A stretch of DNA of 61,764 bases from Candidatus Obscuribacterales bacterium (GCA_021732565.1 JAKFUT010000062.1:1-61764); one strand, 5' to 3'; positions 45,771 through 54,999 are shown, counted from the stretch's first letter. Notes: generated by a model from the sequence alone, not told the origin. Translations and numbers: made by a program.

Positions 45771-47060
45771 TTAGGTGGCGTCAGCTTTGATGGTGCCTGG
45801 TTTAGCTGGCGCTTCTGCTTGACGGCGGCTGATGGTTAGATTCCCTGAGTTGATTGGTGCACCGTCTAGCACAATAGAGGGCAATGAGTTGAGCGATACG
45901 CTCGTGGAACACGCGTCTGCAATCGCCGAAAGATCTGTTGCTAGCGTATGTTGTGCTGCCGACGTCATGGCGGGGGCTTCAATTTCAGTGGTTCGACTAA
46001 TCACTGCTGGTGGCGAATCATCGTCATCACTGTTTGCTCGTTCGTATTCGTCAATCGATCCAATATCGATCCATTTCTCGCGGATCGGATAGACCGAAAC
46101 GTTACCGAATTTGGATGCAACCGACTGAAGCAACGTGGGCATGTCGTATTCTTGCCCGCCGTCGGGAATGAGCTCAATTGTTTCGGGCTCAAGCAAGTAG
46201 ATACCGGCGCTTATCCAGTACTTATTCACCGGCTTTTCTCTCAGTGACGCCATTTTGATGCCGTCGCAATCAACCACACCGTAGGGCACCGCAACTTCGT
46301 AACCACTCACGCACAAGGTTGCCTTTGCCCCGGCTCGTTGGTGATATCTAAGTAAATTGTCGTATTTGACACCTGTTATGAGATCACCGTTCATCACCAG
46401 CAGCGTCTCTCGCGGCTTCCGCGGCAAGAGGCGTAGGGCTCCGCACGTTCCCAGTCTCTTATGCTCGCGCACATAATCGATTTGAATTCCCCAGCGCGCA
46501 CCATCTTGAAAGTAATCGATGATGGTGTCGGCCATGTATCCCACGGCAAAGCAGAACCGCCGGAAACCGAAGGACGACAAATGCTCTATTGTTCGCTCAA
46601 GTAAGGGTTTGCCTTTAACGGGCAGTAGGGGTTTCGGGCAGTTGTCGGTGAGCGGGCGAAGGCGAGTACCTGCGCCTCCTACCATTAGAACTACAAGATT
46701 ATCTCGGGTTTCGGACACAGTCCGAGCAGCCGCAATTTTGTTCGGGCCGTCTTCGCCAATTAAGGCTTGTTGTTGCTGCGAGCGCGATGTGAATTGCTGA
46801 AATGCGCACCGCCCAGTGGAGTTTGCCGAGGAATGCAGCTCATCACTCTCGGCGCAAGAGCAGAGGACATTAATTATGCTTTCTTCGAGCGAGCCCCCGC
46901 CCAATATAAATTTTCTCACGTCAAAATCGCAGACATGGCCAATCGCCGTATCGCTCGCGCTCAGCACTGGCAACACATCGCCAGTGCACGCGTCAAAGAT
47001 TGCACACGCGTCTGCAATTGTGCTGGAGTTGTATAGACTTGGATTTGCGCAGTTAACCAT
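45771..47060 (-). CDS. PtmE-like CBS-domain nucleotidyltransferase
   Basis: Residues 12-67 form a single CBS-like unit (TIADACAIFDACTGDVLPVL…GHVCDFDVRKFILGGGSLEES). The nucleotidyltransferase domain (about 121-355) has the nucleotide-binding signature VGGAGTRLRPLTDNCPKPLLPVKGKP, and MNGDLITGV as the metal site. A Ser/Asp-rich tail of about 70 residues follows. This CBS-plus-NTP-transferase layout matches PtmE, which makes GDP-glucosamine for legionaminic acid; PtmE usually has a CBS pair, so one is missing or degenerate. The gene begins 20 bases after the LegB-type gene at 47081, and the pair should be an operon. Nucleotide specificity (GDP) is inferred. Confidence 0.85.
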   Translation of the reverse strand: MVNCANPSLYNSSTIADACAIFDACTGDVLPVLSASDTAIGHVCDFDVRKFILGGGSLEESIINVLCSCAESDELHSSANSTGRCAFQQFTSRSQQQQALIGEDGPNKIAAARTVSETRDNLVVLMVGGAGTRLRPLTDNCPKPLLPVKGKPLLERTIEHLSSFGFRRFCFAVGYMADTIIDYFQDGARWGIQIDYVREHKRLGTCGALRLLPRKPRETLLVMNGDLITGVKYDNLLRYHQRAGAKATLCVSGYEVAVPYGVVDCDGIKMASLREKPVNKYWISAGIYLLEPETIELIPDGGQEYDMPTLLQSVASKFGNVSVYPIREKWIDIGSIDEYERANSDDDDSPPAVISRTTEIEAPAMTSAAQHTLATDLSAIADACSTSVSLNSLPSIVLDGAPINSGNLTISRRQAEAPAKPGTIKADAT

Positions 47061-47080
47061 TCGTAACCTGCGGTCGGTTC

Positions 47081-48082
47081 CTACACATGATATCTACTCG
47101 TGCTGCCTGCTGCCAATGTATCGTGTTTAAGAAAACTGTTAATCGTCTCCGTGAGCCCGTTTCGAAATCCTTCGCGGCCGGCAAACTGAGGCTGCCATTG
47201 TAAAATTCGTTGCGCCTTGGTGTTGTCGCACCATACTCTGTCTGCTCCAGAGCCGGGACGCAGTCGTGCCTCATCGCATTCAATTTTGACGTTTGCGCCC
47301 ATGATTTCGACAATGAGCTGAACCGCTTCGCCAATGGATGTCTCAAAATTACTGCCCACATTGATTGCCTGTCCACATGCTTCATGGGAGGTTGCAGCGC
47401 GCAAGAAAGCATTCACCGTATCAGTGACATATGTGAAATCTCTTGTGGGATGCATTGCACCTAGCTTAATTGAAGAATTTCCCGCAGCAATTTGTCTGAT
47501 GGTGGCAGGTATAACTGCTCGTGCCGATTGACGGGGACCATAAGTATTGAAAGGCCGAAGGACTACCACAGGCGTCCCGAATGAAGCATGATACGACAGA
47601 GCCAATTGGTCGGCACTACATTTGGTGGCGGCATATGGTGATTGTGGTTGCAGCGGATGTTCTTCGTTAACAGGCAGTGATTTTGCCGGACCGTAAACCT
47701 CGCTGCTTGATACATACACTATTCGGGAGCAATCAAGGTTGCGGGCTGCTTGCAAGATATTCAAGGTACCTTTTACATTGGTTTCTAAATACGAATGGGG
47801 GGCTTGATACGAATAAGGTACGCCAATGAGAGAAGCGAGGTGGAATACTCTGCTGCAGCCCCGCATCGCGTCAAGAACGCATTGTTGATCGCGGATATCT
47901 CCGGGCACGACTTCCACGTTGTTTTCGATGTCGGTGCTAGCGGTTTTCTTATCAAATGTTTTGTGGGTGTGTGAGAGATAGTCCACAAATGCGCGTACCT
48001 CATAACCATCGGTTAGCAGTCGTTCTGTAAGATGGGATCCGATGAATCCGTATGCCCCAGTCAGCAGTGTTCGCTCAGCCAC
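47081..48082 (-). CDS. LegB-type NAD-dependent sugar-nucleotide dehydratase/epimerase (copy 2)
   Basis: Exactly 333 residues, the same length as copy 1 at 35899-36900. NAD site LLTGAYGFIGSHLTERL; catalytic VSSSEVYGPA and YxxxK in SPYAATKCSADQLAL; signature RPFNTYGPRQSARAVIPATI. Much of the sequence aligns with copy 1, including the same C-terminal YHV, but the region after VRAFVDYL differs. It should act as a 4,6-dehydratase on a GDP-amino sugar. The next gene is a PtmE-like nucleotidyltransferase, which would supply the GDP-sugar. Copies differ enough that separate substrates are possible. Confidence 0.9.
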   Translation of the reverse strand: MAERTLLTGAYGFIGSHLTERLLTDGYEVRAFVDYLSHTHKTFDKKTASTDIENNVEVVPGDIRDQQCVLDAMRGCSRVFHLASLIGVPYSYQAPHSYLETNVKGTLNILQAARNLDCSRIVYVSSSEVYGPAKSLPVNEEHPLQPQSPYAATKCSADQLALSYHASFGTPVVVLRPFNTYGPRQSARAVIPATIRQIAAGNSSIKLGAMHPTRDFTYVTDTVNAFLRAATSHEACGQAINVGSNFETSIGEAVQLIVEIMGANVKIECDEARLRPGSGADRVWCDNTKAQRILQWQPQFAGREGFRNGLTETINSFLKHDTLAAGSTSRYHV

Positions 48083-48332
48083 AGATGTGTTCCTCTCGAT
48101 ATGTGAAACTTCGTTTCTCGCTAGAACTCGACCGATGAAATTGCGCTTGCCGAACCATTCTTCTCGATCACCCGGTTATATCAATGGGATGCGATTCGGT
48201 AGTCTAACCGGCTAGTAGACAAGACAAGGTGAAATTGTTTTTGTGAAGTAGTTCAAGGCGCTCACTGGACTAATAATCACAAGGCTTGTAAGCGATGAAC
48301 ACGCCGTCTGTAATTGCCAAAACCGCGATGGC

Positions 48333-48800
48333 TTATGAGAGGGCCCCGGTATTACCTGGCGATTTGCAGGATAAAGAGATCGCCGCAAGCCCAAACGAGG
48401 TTGGAGTGCTTCCGCTCTTAGCGAATCGGAGTTCAAGCTTAGACACAGGAAGAAATACTAAGTATTGTAGCTCTGGATCAGCCGGATCAATACCACTGAT
48501 GAAGTCTATCTGAACTGCTGCAAGAGATTCCGTGATTTTGTCGACAGGGGTGAATTTTTGAAAAATCCAGGGAGCAAGCTCCAGTTGTCTCCAACCACGG
48601 GGATAAGCCTCGCTGCTGAAATGGTCGATGTGTATCAACCATAGAATTTCAGTGTCTCTGGAGAAGAAGAATTCTATGTCGCCGTATTTCCAGATTGCCG
48701 GCCTGCGATATTTGCGTGAGGTGCCCCCCTTATCTTCGGGCTCCCCGAAAGCGTCTGTCAATGCTTCACGAGTGCAGCCAAGACAGATGTTGCCGAACAT
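48333..48800 (-). CDS. Small protein of an immunity-like BamE-related fold
   Basis: A 155-residue protein with ICLGCTREALTDAFGEPEDKG, then KYRRPAIWKYGDIEFFF and DTEILWLIHIDHFS. This LxLGxxRxxxxxxxGxPxD…WKYGDIEF pattern is common among predicted immunity proteins of polymorphic toxin systems. The open frame continues upstream without a stop for about 40 codons (…YIKRPEAGFEKALEVYHDG), and those residues look coding, but no ATG, GTG or TTG lies there, so the N terminus may be truncated or use a rare start. No toxin lies next to it. Confidence 0.6.
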   Translation of the reverse strand: MFGNICLGCTREALTDAFGEPEDKGGTSRKYRRPAIWKYGDIEFFFSRDTEILWLIHIDHFSSEAYPRGWRQLELAPWIFQKFTPVDKITESLAAVQIDFISGIDPADPELQYLVFLPVSKLELRFAKSGSTPTSFGLAAISLSCKSPGNTGALS

Positions 48801-49063
48801 GCCAGTTTCAGCAAACTCTTGTAAGGAAATATTGCCATCGTGATATACCTCTAATGCTTTCTCGAAACCTGCTTCCGGCCGTTTTATATAGAAGTTCTCA
48901 AATGATTGAACCTAGTGCAACTCGGACTTTCATTTGTCAGTACGAATCAAAACCGCCAGCAAAAGGTACAAGAAAGCAAGGATAAACATGAAAGGGTAAT
49001 TTCTAACGCCTGGCCCCGACACTTCGATACAATCTGCAAATCTCTTCACCAACACCCGCAGCA

Positions 49064-49792
49064 ATGATGAGCGAATCACCATTTCACCTGATCCCGCAAA
49101 GCCGGGGCGAGCGCTGGAAGCTCCTTCGCAAGTTCGTCGATCAATGGTATTCACCATTGGGCTCAGCAGACGGCTATCCATCGGAAGTCCTTGATACAAC
49201 CGAGTCCAGATTGGCAATTCGATTGCCAATTGCGCTGCGTGACTGGTATGTTCAATCAGGACGACGCCACGATATCTGGTCACGCCAGGATTCTCTCTTG
49301 CCGCCCGAAGAGATCTACATCAAAGAAGGCCATATCGTTTTCTATACAGAGAATCAATCCGTTGTCGATTGGGGAATTGAGAAAGCGCACGCTTCTCTTG
49401 ATGATCCTCCCGTGTTTGTATCATCAGCTGATACTGAAGGTGAGTGGATTCAAGAAAACGCGACCACGTCTGAATTCTGCCTGCAGATGCTGGTTTCATG
49501 TGTTAAGTGGTCTCCAGTACTTGCCTGCTGGGCAAACGGTTGGGCATCGGAACCAGTCATCAATCTCGTCAAAGGTAAGTATTCACAACTAGCGTTCCCT
49601 GAATGGTATTGGGCCGGCCCTACCCGGTACTTTGGTCAGGAGGATTTGCTCATCGAGTTGAATTCTGGAGATGGCTGGCTTTGGGCTGTTAGCCGTACGC
49701 ATACTGCATTCCATCAATTCAATCAATCAGTGACAGCCGCCGGAATGCAGTGGGAATCCCAATCTGATGAGTGGCCTGCAGGAGGGGAGTAG
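49064..49792 (+). CDS. SUKH (SMI1/KNR4) family immunity-like protein
   Basis: A 242-residue protein. The segment ESRLAIRLPIALRDWYVQSGRR is the SUKH signature (xxLPxxxRxWYxxxG) found in immunity proteins that neutralise contact-dependent or polymorphic toxins. A conserved WxxxLxxEEIYIKEGHIVFY and VDWGIEK follow. No signal peptide. It stands alone, and no toxin or secretion gene is adjacent. In such settings these are orphan immunity genes that protect against toxins of neighbours. That role is a family inference. Confidence 0.75.
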   Translation: MMSESPFHLIPQSRGERWKLLRKFVDQWYSPLGSADGYPSEVLDTTESRLAIRLPIALRDWYVQSGRRHDIWSRQDSLLPPEEIYIKEGHIVFYTENQSVVDWGIEKAHASLDDPPVFVSSADTEGEWIQENATTSEFCLQMLVSCVKWSPVLACWANGWASEPVINLVKGKYSQLAFPEWYWAGPTRYFGQEDLLIELNSGDGWLWAVSRTHTAFHQFNQSVTAAGMQWESQSDEWPAGGE

Positions 49793-49832
49793 ATGACTTG
49801 ACGGGTTCCCATGAGAGGAATCACTTGTGTCT

Positions 49833-51578
49833 TCATGGACTCACCTCTTGTGTCTTCCCGAGGTTGTGGCGTTCGTTCAAGACCCTCGATTCAATTAATT
49901 TTTTTGGGGTGTCCAGTGCAACGCAGGCTCGGTCAATATAAACCTTGGACAGGGCGTCTCTTCCTCTTTCACCAGCCAGCGCTGCCAATCGTACGCAGTC
50001 GGGCTCCGTGTGATTTTGTCTGATCTCCTTAACTGCGGAACGCCACTCGTTTTCTAAAAGGCCTGCGATGGATAAAGCAACTTCATAGTTTTCTTCGGCG
50101 GCGGAAAGATTTCCCTTCCTGGCATAAATGGCTCCCAACAGTTCTCTTGCCACGAGAAGTTCGTGATCTGGTGCCGTTTTTGGACTCATATCTATCAACT
50201 CTTTCAGGCATCCTTGTGCTTGCTCGAATTCATTTTTGTCGCAAAATGCTTTGCCTTGCTGGTAGAGATCATACTTGCGTGGGTGAAAATTGATTAAGGT
50301 GGCTCTATCAGGATGTACAGCGAAGCCCGGTCGGGCAGAGTCTCCCGGTCGAGCGGAGTCTCCCGAGGTGGCGGCTCCAGTACTGAGTGTGCCAGTCGTT
50401 CGAAATTGCTCGATAGCTGGAATCAGCAGAAACAATGCTCCAAGAAAAAAGAACGGTATCAGTGGAAATAAACTCAGTAGCGCCTTGTTCTCTTTTTTCT
50501 GTGGACGTGGAGATATTGTTCGATCTGTGGGTTCATTTATCGGAGGATCCGGCTTCACCTCCAGTTCCGGCTCTATCGATGAATGAGATGGTCCTATGTC
50601 GAACTCCGCTGGTATTTGTAAATGAGTACCTGCTGGTGGAATACTGTCCACTGACAATTGGAGCAGATACCTGATGCATCGCGAATAATAGCGAATTTCG
50701 TCAATCGGGTGCGTGTCCAGCTGTCTAAATAGCTTGGATCTTCTCGGTTCCACCAGATCTTCTCTCTGCCAGAGTAAGTATTCCTTCCCCATTGAGCCGT
50801 GCCACAATGAAGGATCGAGTGCAATGCACTTCAATGATGCGTAGATCAGCCAACCTGAAAATCCGTCAACGGTTTCGTCGAAGTGCTCAGGACCACGGTT
50901 TGGATGCTGATAATTTCGGTGCCCAAGTTCAGTACTATGAAGTCCACTCAATTCCGGAACGAACATTCCATCGTAATCCACCAGTTTAATAGCGCCCCGG
51001 TCAACCAGTACATTTCCATGTTGTAAGTCTCCATGGGCAATACCAGCTGTTCTCAGCGCTAACACCATTTCTCGCCACTGATCTGCCAGGTCGCAGAGTA
51101 TGGATTCAGCTGACCGCTGCTCCATTTCACCCCTTTCCCAAAAAACGTCTTTGTCGTGGTCAACAACCTGTTTTACGAACTGGTCTAAGGTGCTTCCCCC
51201 GCACCACTCCATCTTCAGTAGGGGATACCACGTTTCTCCAATCAGGATACCTTGTTCATGAAACGTGCAGGGAACGAAATAAGGGAGAGCTGCTTTTTCA
51301 AGATGTTCTTCGATTTTTTGATAGCGGAAGTGTTGATCTTGCACATTTCGAAGGAAGCAGCGCACAGCCCAATCACGGTCATGGCAATGCACGCGGTAAA
51401 CCGTGGCGAACATGCCGGAGATCGGGCGCGGAAGATTGTGAGAGTCGCACAATACTTCTCCTTTAGCCAATTCCGCATCGACGAGGCTAAACTCGAGGAT
51501 TTGCATCGCCTCATTGTAGTCTTGAGGTGTTGGCCAGGACGAAACCCGTATCTTATGCCGATCAAGAGTTTGGTCCAC
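49833..51578 (-). CDS. Membrane-anchored atypical protein kinase with TPR domain
   Basis: A paralogue of the giant kinase at 5539-8979. The two share WPTPQDYNEAMQI near the start, the Arg-for-Lys change in DWAVRCF (R73), the catalytic loop HGDLQHGN (182-189), DYDGMFVP (201-208) and HRNYQHP. It has 581 residues with one membrane helix (about 367-389). A short tandem GDSARPGDSARPG and TPR helices (about 440-560) follow, predicted on the outer side. GTG 51578 has GGAGG five bases before it. The anchored layout is like a receptor kinase, whereas the paralogue is soluble. Confidence 0.85.
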   Translation of the reverse strand: MDQTLDRHKIRVSSWPTPQDYNEAMQILEFSLVDAELAKGEVLCDSHNLPRPISGMFATVYRVHCHDRDWAVRCFLRNVQDQHFRYQKIEEHLEKAALPYFVPCTFHEQGILIGETWYPLLKMEWCGGSTLDQFVKQVVDHDKDVFWERGEMEQRSAESILCDLADQWREMVLALRTAGIAHGDLQHGNVLVDRGAIKLVDYDGMFVPELSGLHSTELGHRNYQHPNRGPEHFDETVDGFSGWLIYASLKCIALDPSLWHGSMGKEYLLWQREDLVEPRRSKLFRQLDTHPIDEIRYYSRCIRYLLQLSVDSIPPAGTHLQIPAEFDIGPSHSSIEPELEVKPDPPINEPTDRTISPRPQKKENKALLSLFPLIPFFFLGALFLLIPAIEQFRTTGTLSTGAATSGDSARPGDSARPGFAVHPDRATLINFHPRKYDLYQQGKAFCDKNEFEQAQGCLKELIDMSPKTAPDHELLVARELLGAIYARKGNLSAAEENYEVALSIAGLLENEWRSAVKEIRQNHTEPDCVRLAALAGERGRDALSKVYIDRACVALDTPKKLIESRVLNERHNLGKTQEVSP

Positions 51579-51765
51579 TGGTTCCTCCTCAAGGGTGATC
51601 CCTGGTTAACGAATCGGCAGGGTGTTGCACGATTTTTTGTCAGAACCGGTAATGAATTGGAAGTTCATCGTATGCCACAACTCTGTCAATTTGTCACAAC
51701 GCCATCCCTACCGCTATTATTCCACCGAAGCCCCATTCCATCTTGCGAGCCACTTTGATGAGGCT

Positions 51766-52890
51766 TTACTTGATCTTGAACAAAGGTGGCTTAAGCATGC
51801 CAATCGCTGCTGTTGATTCCGCGCCAGGGTAAAAGGAGTTTGCCCGTGCCGACAAGATTACTAACTGGGAAGGGGCGTCAGTGTTGTTAGTCTCCGAAGC
51901 CCACACGGTAGCGAGGATCAACGCATTCTGGTACAAAGCAGGCATACGGTATATTCTATCCATCGTTCCATGAACTACAAAGAATGTATCTCTGGGTGGT
52001 TTCGGCGGATACTTTATTGGTGACGCGGTTATTGAAGCCCATACAGTACTTTTCGTCTCGTAGATCAATCTTGCGCTGCTCTCCTTCCCTTTCTCTACGC
52101 TGTTCGCTGCGGAGAGTGTGGGTATAGCTGCGTCGGCTGAAAGACCATAGCCGATAACTGCATTCTCCTTGAGAATTATGTCGCCGACGACCTTCCATCC
52201 GTCGCTGCTTCGATGGAGCAGCATCAGCGCTTGTGACTTCACCTTCAGTGAACCTGTCCCCAGTTTTGAGGGAGAAGCGGTACCAGTGGCGGTATCTTCC
52301 GATGTTACCGACGCGTAGTCTCGGCAAATGTATACTTGCAGTTTCCCTTGCACGCTGTGTGCGTCAGGATATGTCTTCCAATAATCAGATGTGAGTTTAG
52401 CCAGGATTGCCTTATTATAGCCGTCCTCGTTGAGATAGTCGGTCTCGTAAAAGTGCAGGAATGCTTCAATATCGTGCTTGTTCCACGCCTCCTGTATCTT
52501 CCCTAACGTCTCGACAATGCTTTCTTTGAGGTCGGCAGAGTCGTTTTCAACTGTTACGGGAATTCCCTTCTTGAATTCGGAGGCACACAATGAACGTTCC
52601 GTGAGAGCTTCGCGGTTGCCAGGATTGAGTCTTAAAGCCTGATCCAGGTGTAACATGGCAAGCAGATACTGATTACGGCGTCTTAGAGCTTGTCCGTTTT
52701 GAAAATAGTTTTGCGACGATTGAATATCTGCAGGTGAGGTATGTGCTGTGACTGGCTCGGCGATGGTTGCCGATTCCGGCGTGTTACCGGCGACAGCCTT
52801 ATCACTTCCTGCCGACACCGATTGGTTTATAGCGGCAGCGCAAATTGCAGTCAGAATCACCATCGCAGTCAACCATAATTTACCCGCCAT
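51766..52890 (-). CDS. Secreted protein with one TPR and an NTF2/SnoaL-like domain
   Basis: A signal peptide (GKLWLTAMVILTAICAAAINQ) leads to a TPR hairpin (NYFQNGQALRRRNQYLLAML, DQALRLNPGNREAL). About 125-250 is a SnoaL/NTF2-like fold: LGKIQEAWNKHDIEAFLHFY, DGYNKAILAKLTSDYWKTYP, SQALMLLHRSSDGWKVVGDII. The C-terminal 120 residues are unrecognised. The domain usually binds small ligands or catalyses cyclisations, but no active residues are certain. The gap to the kinase-TPR gene is 187 bases; the two transcribe the same way. Confidence 0.75.
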   Translation of the reverse strand: MAGKLWLTAMVILTAICAAAINQSVSAGSDKAVAGNTPESATIAEPVTAHTSPADIQSSQNYFQNGQALRRRNQYLLAMLHLDQALRLNPGNREALTERSLCASEFKKGIPVTVENDSADLKESIVETLGKIQEAWNKHDIEAFLHFYETDYLNEDGYNKAILAKLTSDYWKTYPDAHSVQGKLQVYICRDYASVTSEDTATGTASPSKLGTGSLKVKSQALMLLHRSSDGWKVVGDIILKENAVIGYGLSADAAIPTLSAANSVEKGKESSARLIYETKSTVWASITASPIKYPPKPPRDTFFVVHGTMDRIYRMPALYQNALILATVWASETNNTDAPSQLVILSARANSFYPGAESTAAIGMLKPPLFKIK

Positions 52891-53018
52891 TCGGCACCTT
52901 TCGTTCCGCAGAAGAGTCTATTCTACCGGTTGTACCCCTTATTGACTAATGCAAGCAGGGGCGCGAAAACTGAAGCATTGCGGCGGAGAAAAGCGGGATT
53001 TGATCGTCAGGTCCTACA

Positions 53019-53846
53019 TTAGAACCTCCGGCGCATAGCGGCAATGATTCGCTCGTATTTAGCCCGCTCGCTTGGCAGATATTTGAAGACGATTTTGTAA
53101 CTCTTTCCTCCGATCATTCGCGTTTTTTCGTAAAATATTTTCTCTCCTTCATATCCCGAAATCACTGACCATGACTTGCCACGTGCTGTGTACGTTACCC
53201 TGCGCCCGGTATTCGAAGTAACTGAAATTCCCTGCAATCGATATCGCAGCAAACCAACTCGAACTCTGGCAGGGGCGGGCGCTTGTGTCGTTGACAGTCT
53301 GTCTTTTGACATCGGAAAATTCGAGAGGGTTTGGGAACTGAGTTCGTCAACGCCGGATTTTGCTCTGCTTGGCTGTGGAACTCTCAATGCTGCGATTCCA
53401 AGATTGGCTTTGATACCGCTTACGATGGCTTGGGTGTCGCCAAATTCGTCAGGAGCCGGAACTCCTGTCTGTTTGGTTCTCTCGGCACTCTGCACAGCTA
53501 TTTCCGCTAGTCTTGACCAGTGTCGTTGACTTTGATTTTGAGAGGAAAGGGAGGCTGAATCTTGCGGAGAGGTTCTTGTCTGTGCTTGAGTATTGCTCTC
53601 TTCCTTCACTTTGAGTGCACCGCCTTCGTCAAATATAGACCGAACAACCCGTGGTGTATCGGGCGGGTCTTCGCTGTGCCTGGAGCGACGTTCCAACTTT
53701 GCCACCACTGCCGGATTTATAACCTTGTTGGAGTTTATGTAGTCTAGCAATGCCTGATTATTGCCTGCTCGTGCAGCCGGAGCAACAGCAATCACACATA
53801 CGCTGAGGATCGCTGCTACAGAAACTCGCTGCTGCCACACATTCAT
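53019..53846 (-). CDS. Secreted hypothetical protein with basic C terminus
   Basis: ATG 53846 has GGAGG eight bases upstream, better than the longer start at 53861. A signal peptide (VSVAAILSVCVIAVAPAARA) opens the protein. The middle is disordered, with SASLSSQNQSQRHWS. The C-terminal 75 residues (GLLRYRLQGISVTSNTGRRV … KSYKIVFKYLPSERAKYERI) form a compact, basic beta-rich domain ending AAMRRRF. No family is recognised. It sits between the TPR/SnoaL-like gene and a possible pseudogene. Confidence 0.7.
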   Translation of the reverse strand: MNVWQQRVSVAAILSVCVIAVAPAARAGNNQALLDYINSNKVINPAVVAKLERRSRHSEDPPDTPRVVRSIFDEGGALKVKEESNTQAQTRTSPQDSASLSSQNQSQRHWSRLAEIAVQSAERTKQTGVPAPDEFGDTQAIVSGIKANLGIAALRVPQPSRAKSGVDELSSQTLSNFPMSKDRLSTTQAPAPARVRVGLLRYRLQGISVTSNTGRRVTYTARGKSWSVISGYEGEKIFYEKTRMIGGKSYKIVFKYLPSERAKYERIIAAMRRRF

Positions 53847-53970
53847 CGTTCCAACCTCCAAGCTACCGATGTAGAAGGACGATGATTTGCAAGGCGTGTT
53901 GCTACTCTAGTGTCAGGGCTCGACCCGTCTCTGGAATCGACTTGCAAAAAAATCGATCTGAATTCCACGA

Positions 53971-54288
53971 TTGGCCCTGGTTGAAGCAGTTTTCTGTTCT
54001 GGACCGGGCAAGGAACAATGCTTAGTTCTGGACAAGCAGTTCTACCTGGCACCCCGGGCGCTTGCGGAGCTTGCCGAAGTAAGTCTTTGCAAAGGTCGCA
54101 CGGTGGAGGCTGAGCTACATCTGAGAAAGCTGGAATTGTGTTTGAAGTCGGCTCATACCAATCCAGGAATGGCAGCGAAGCTATCGAAACTGTCACACGA
54201 CGGGATGTTACCTGAGATCATTGACGGGCTTCAGTCTCAGATAGACAAGTCCATTATGCGCCTCAAACTTACTTTGAACGTCACTTAG
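53971..54288 (+). pseudogene. Possible remnant of a TPR gene
   Basis: A frame of about 105 codons opens just after a TGA, with TTG as its only early start. It reads LAPRALAELAEVSLCKGRTV and EAELHLRKLELCLKSAHTNP, a pattern like two TPR helix pairs. No ribosome site is seen. Its last eight bases overlap the convergent secreted TPR gene. The lack of a start and N-terminal domain suggests a truncated copy; chance coding is also possible. Confidence 0.35.
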
Positions 54289-54838
54289 GCAGAGCCGGTG
54301 CCTTCTTCAAGTACTCTTTGAGTTTGGCTTCCGCTGCTGCATCCTTTTTGCAAATGATGGCTTCCCTCAGCTCCACAACCGCACTAACATAATCTCCCGC
54401 TTTTGCAAATGAATCTGCCAATGACATTCTATCTTCGAATACTTCAGGTTCTTTGCCGATGGATTTGAGGAATGTGCATAAATTGTTGTGGGCCGGTTTG
54501 TTTTCCGGCCAGACATAGAGCGCTTTTCGCCAGTAGATGACCCCCTCTTCCGGTTCCACCCGGGTGCCCTGATTACTCAATGCGGCAGATAAGTTTCTTC
54601 GTGCGACACCACAAAGCGGATCGATGGTTAGCGCTTCGTTGAATTTATTGATAGCAACGGGGAGATTGTTTTTCGCCATCTCATCCGCACCTTCATTCGT
54701 CAGCACTTCTGCTCGGAGATTGAGTTCCTCTTTTGCTGGAGTTGCTGGCGGCCCGCCCGCCTCGTCAGCATGTGCATAATACATGTTTGGAGGGATTCCG
54801 AGAGCAACTAACGAAAAGATAAGGACTGAACGCTTCAT
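54281..54838 (-). CDS. Secreted TPR protein
   Basis: ATG 54838 follows GGAGAG by six bases and starts a signal peptide (KRSVLIFSLVALGIPPNMYY). The mature part has TPR units GADEMAKNNLPVAINKFNEA, LTIDPLCGVARRNLSAALSN and ADSFAKAGDYVSAVVELREA, ending with a Lys-rich KEYLKKAPALPK. About 185 residues. It follows the SUKH gene at 55000 on the same strand, about 160 bases downstream. Periplasmic or surface scaffold likely; function unknown. Confidence 0.78.
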   Translation of the reverse strand: MKRSVLIFSLVALGIPPNMYYAHADEAGGPPATPAKEELNLRAEVLTNEGADEMAKNNLPVAINKFNEALTIDPLCGVARRNLSAALSNQGTRVEPEEGVIYWRKALYVWPENKPAHNNLCTFLKSIGKEPEVFEDRMSLADSFAKAGDYVSAVVELREAIICKKDAAAEAKLKEYLKKAPALPK

Positions 54839-54999
54839 ATTCAACTCTCCGTCTTCCAGTTGCCTTATTCCCGATTTCTCTGCGACCACTCTAGCCCGCT
54901 CAGCGCCTGTCACCGATGACTGATCAATCCGAAGGTCGCACCTTTCCCGGAGACCACTCGAGTTCACCAAGGTTCCTGATAGTCCGCGCACCACAATTA

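Noticed and set aside
50330..50372. Short tandem repeat encoding GDSARPGDSARPG
   Set aside because: Real, but only two units in a linker after a membrane helix; likely simple slippage, so not listed separately.
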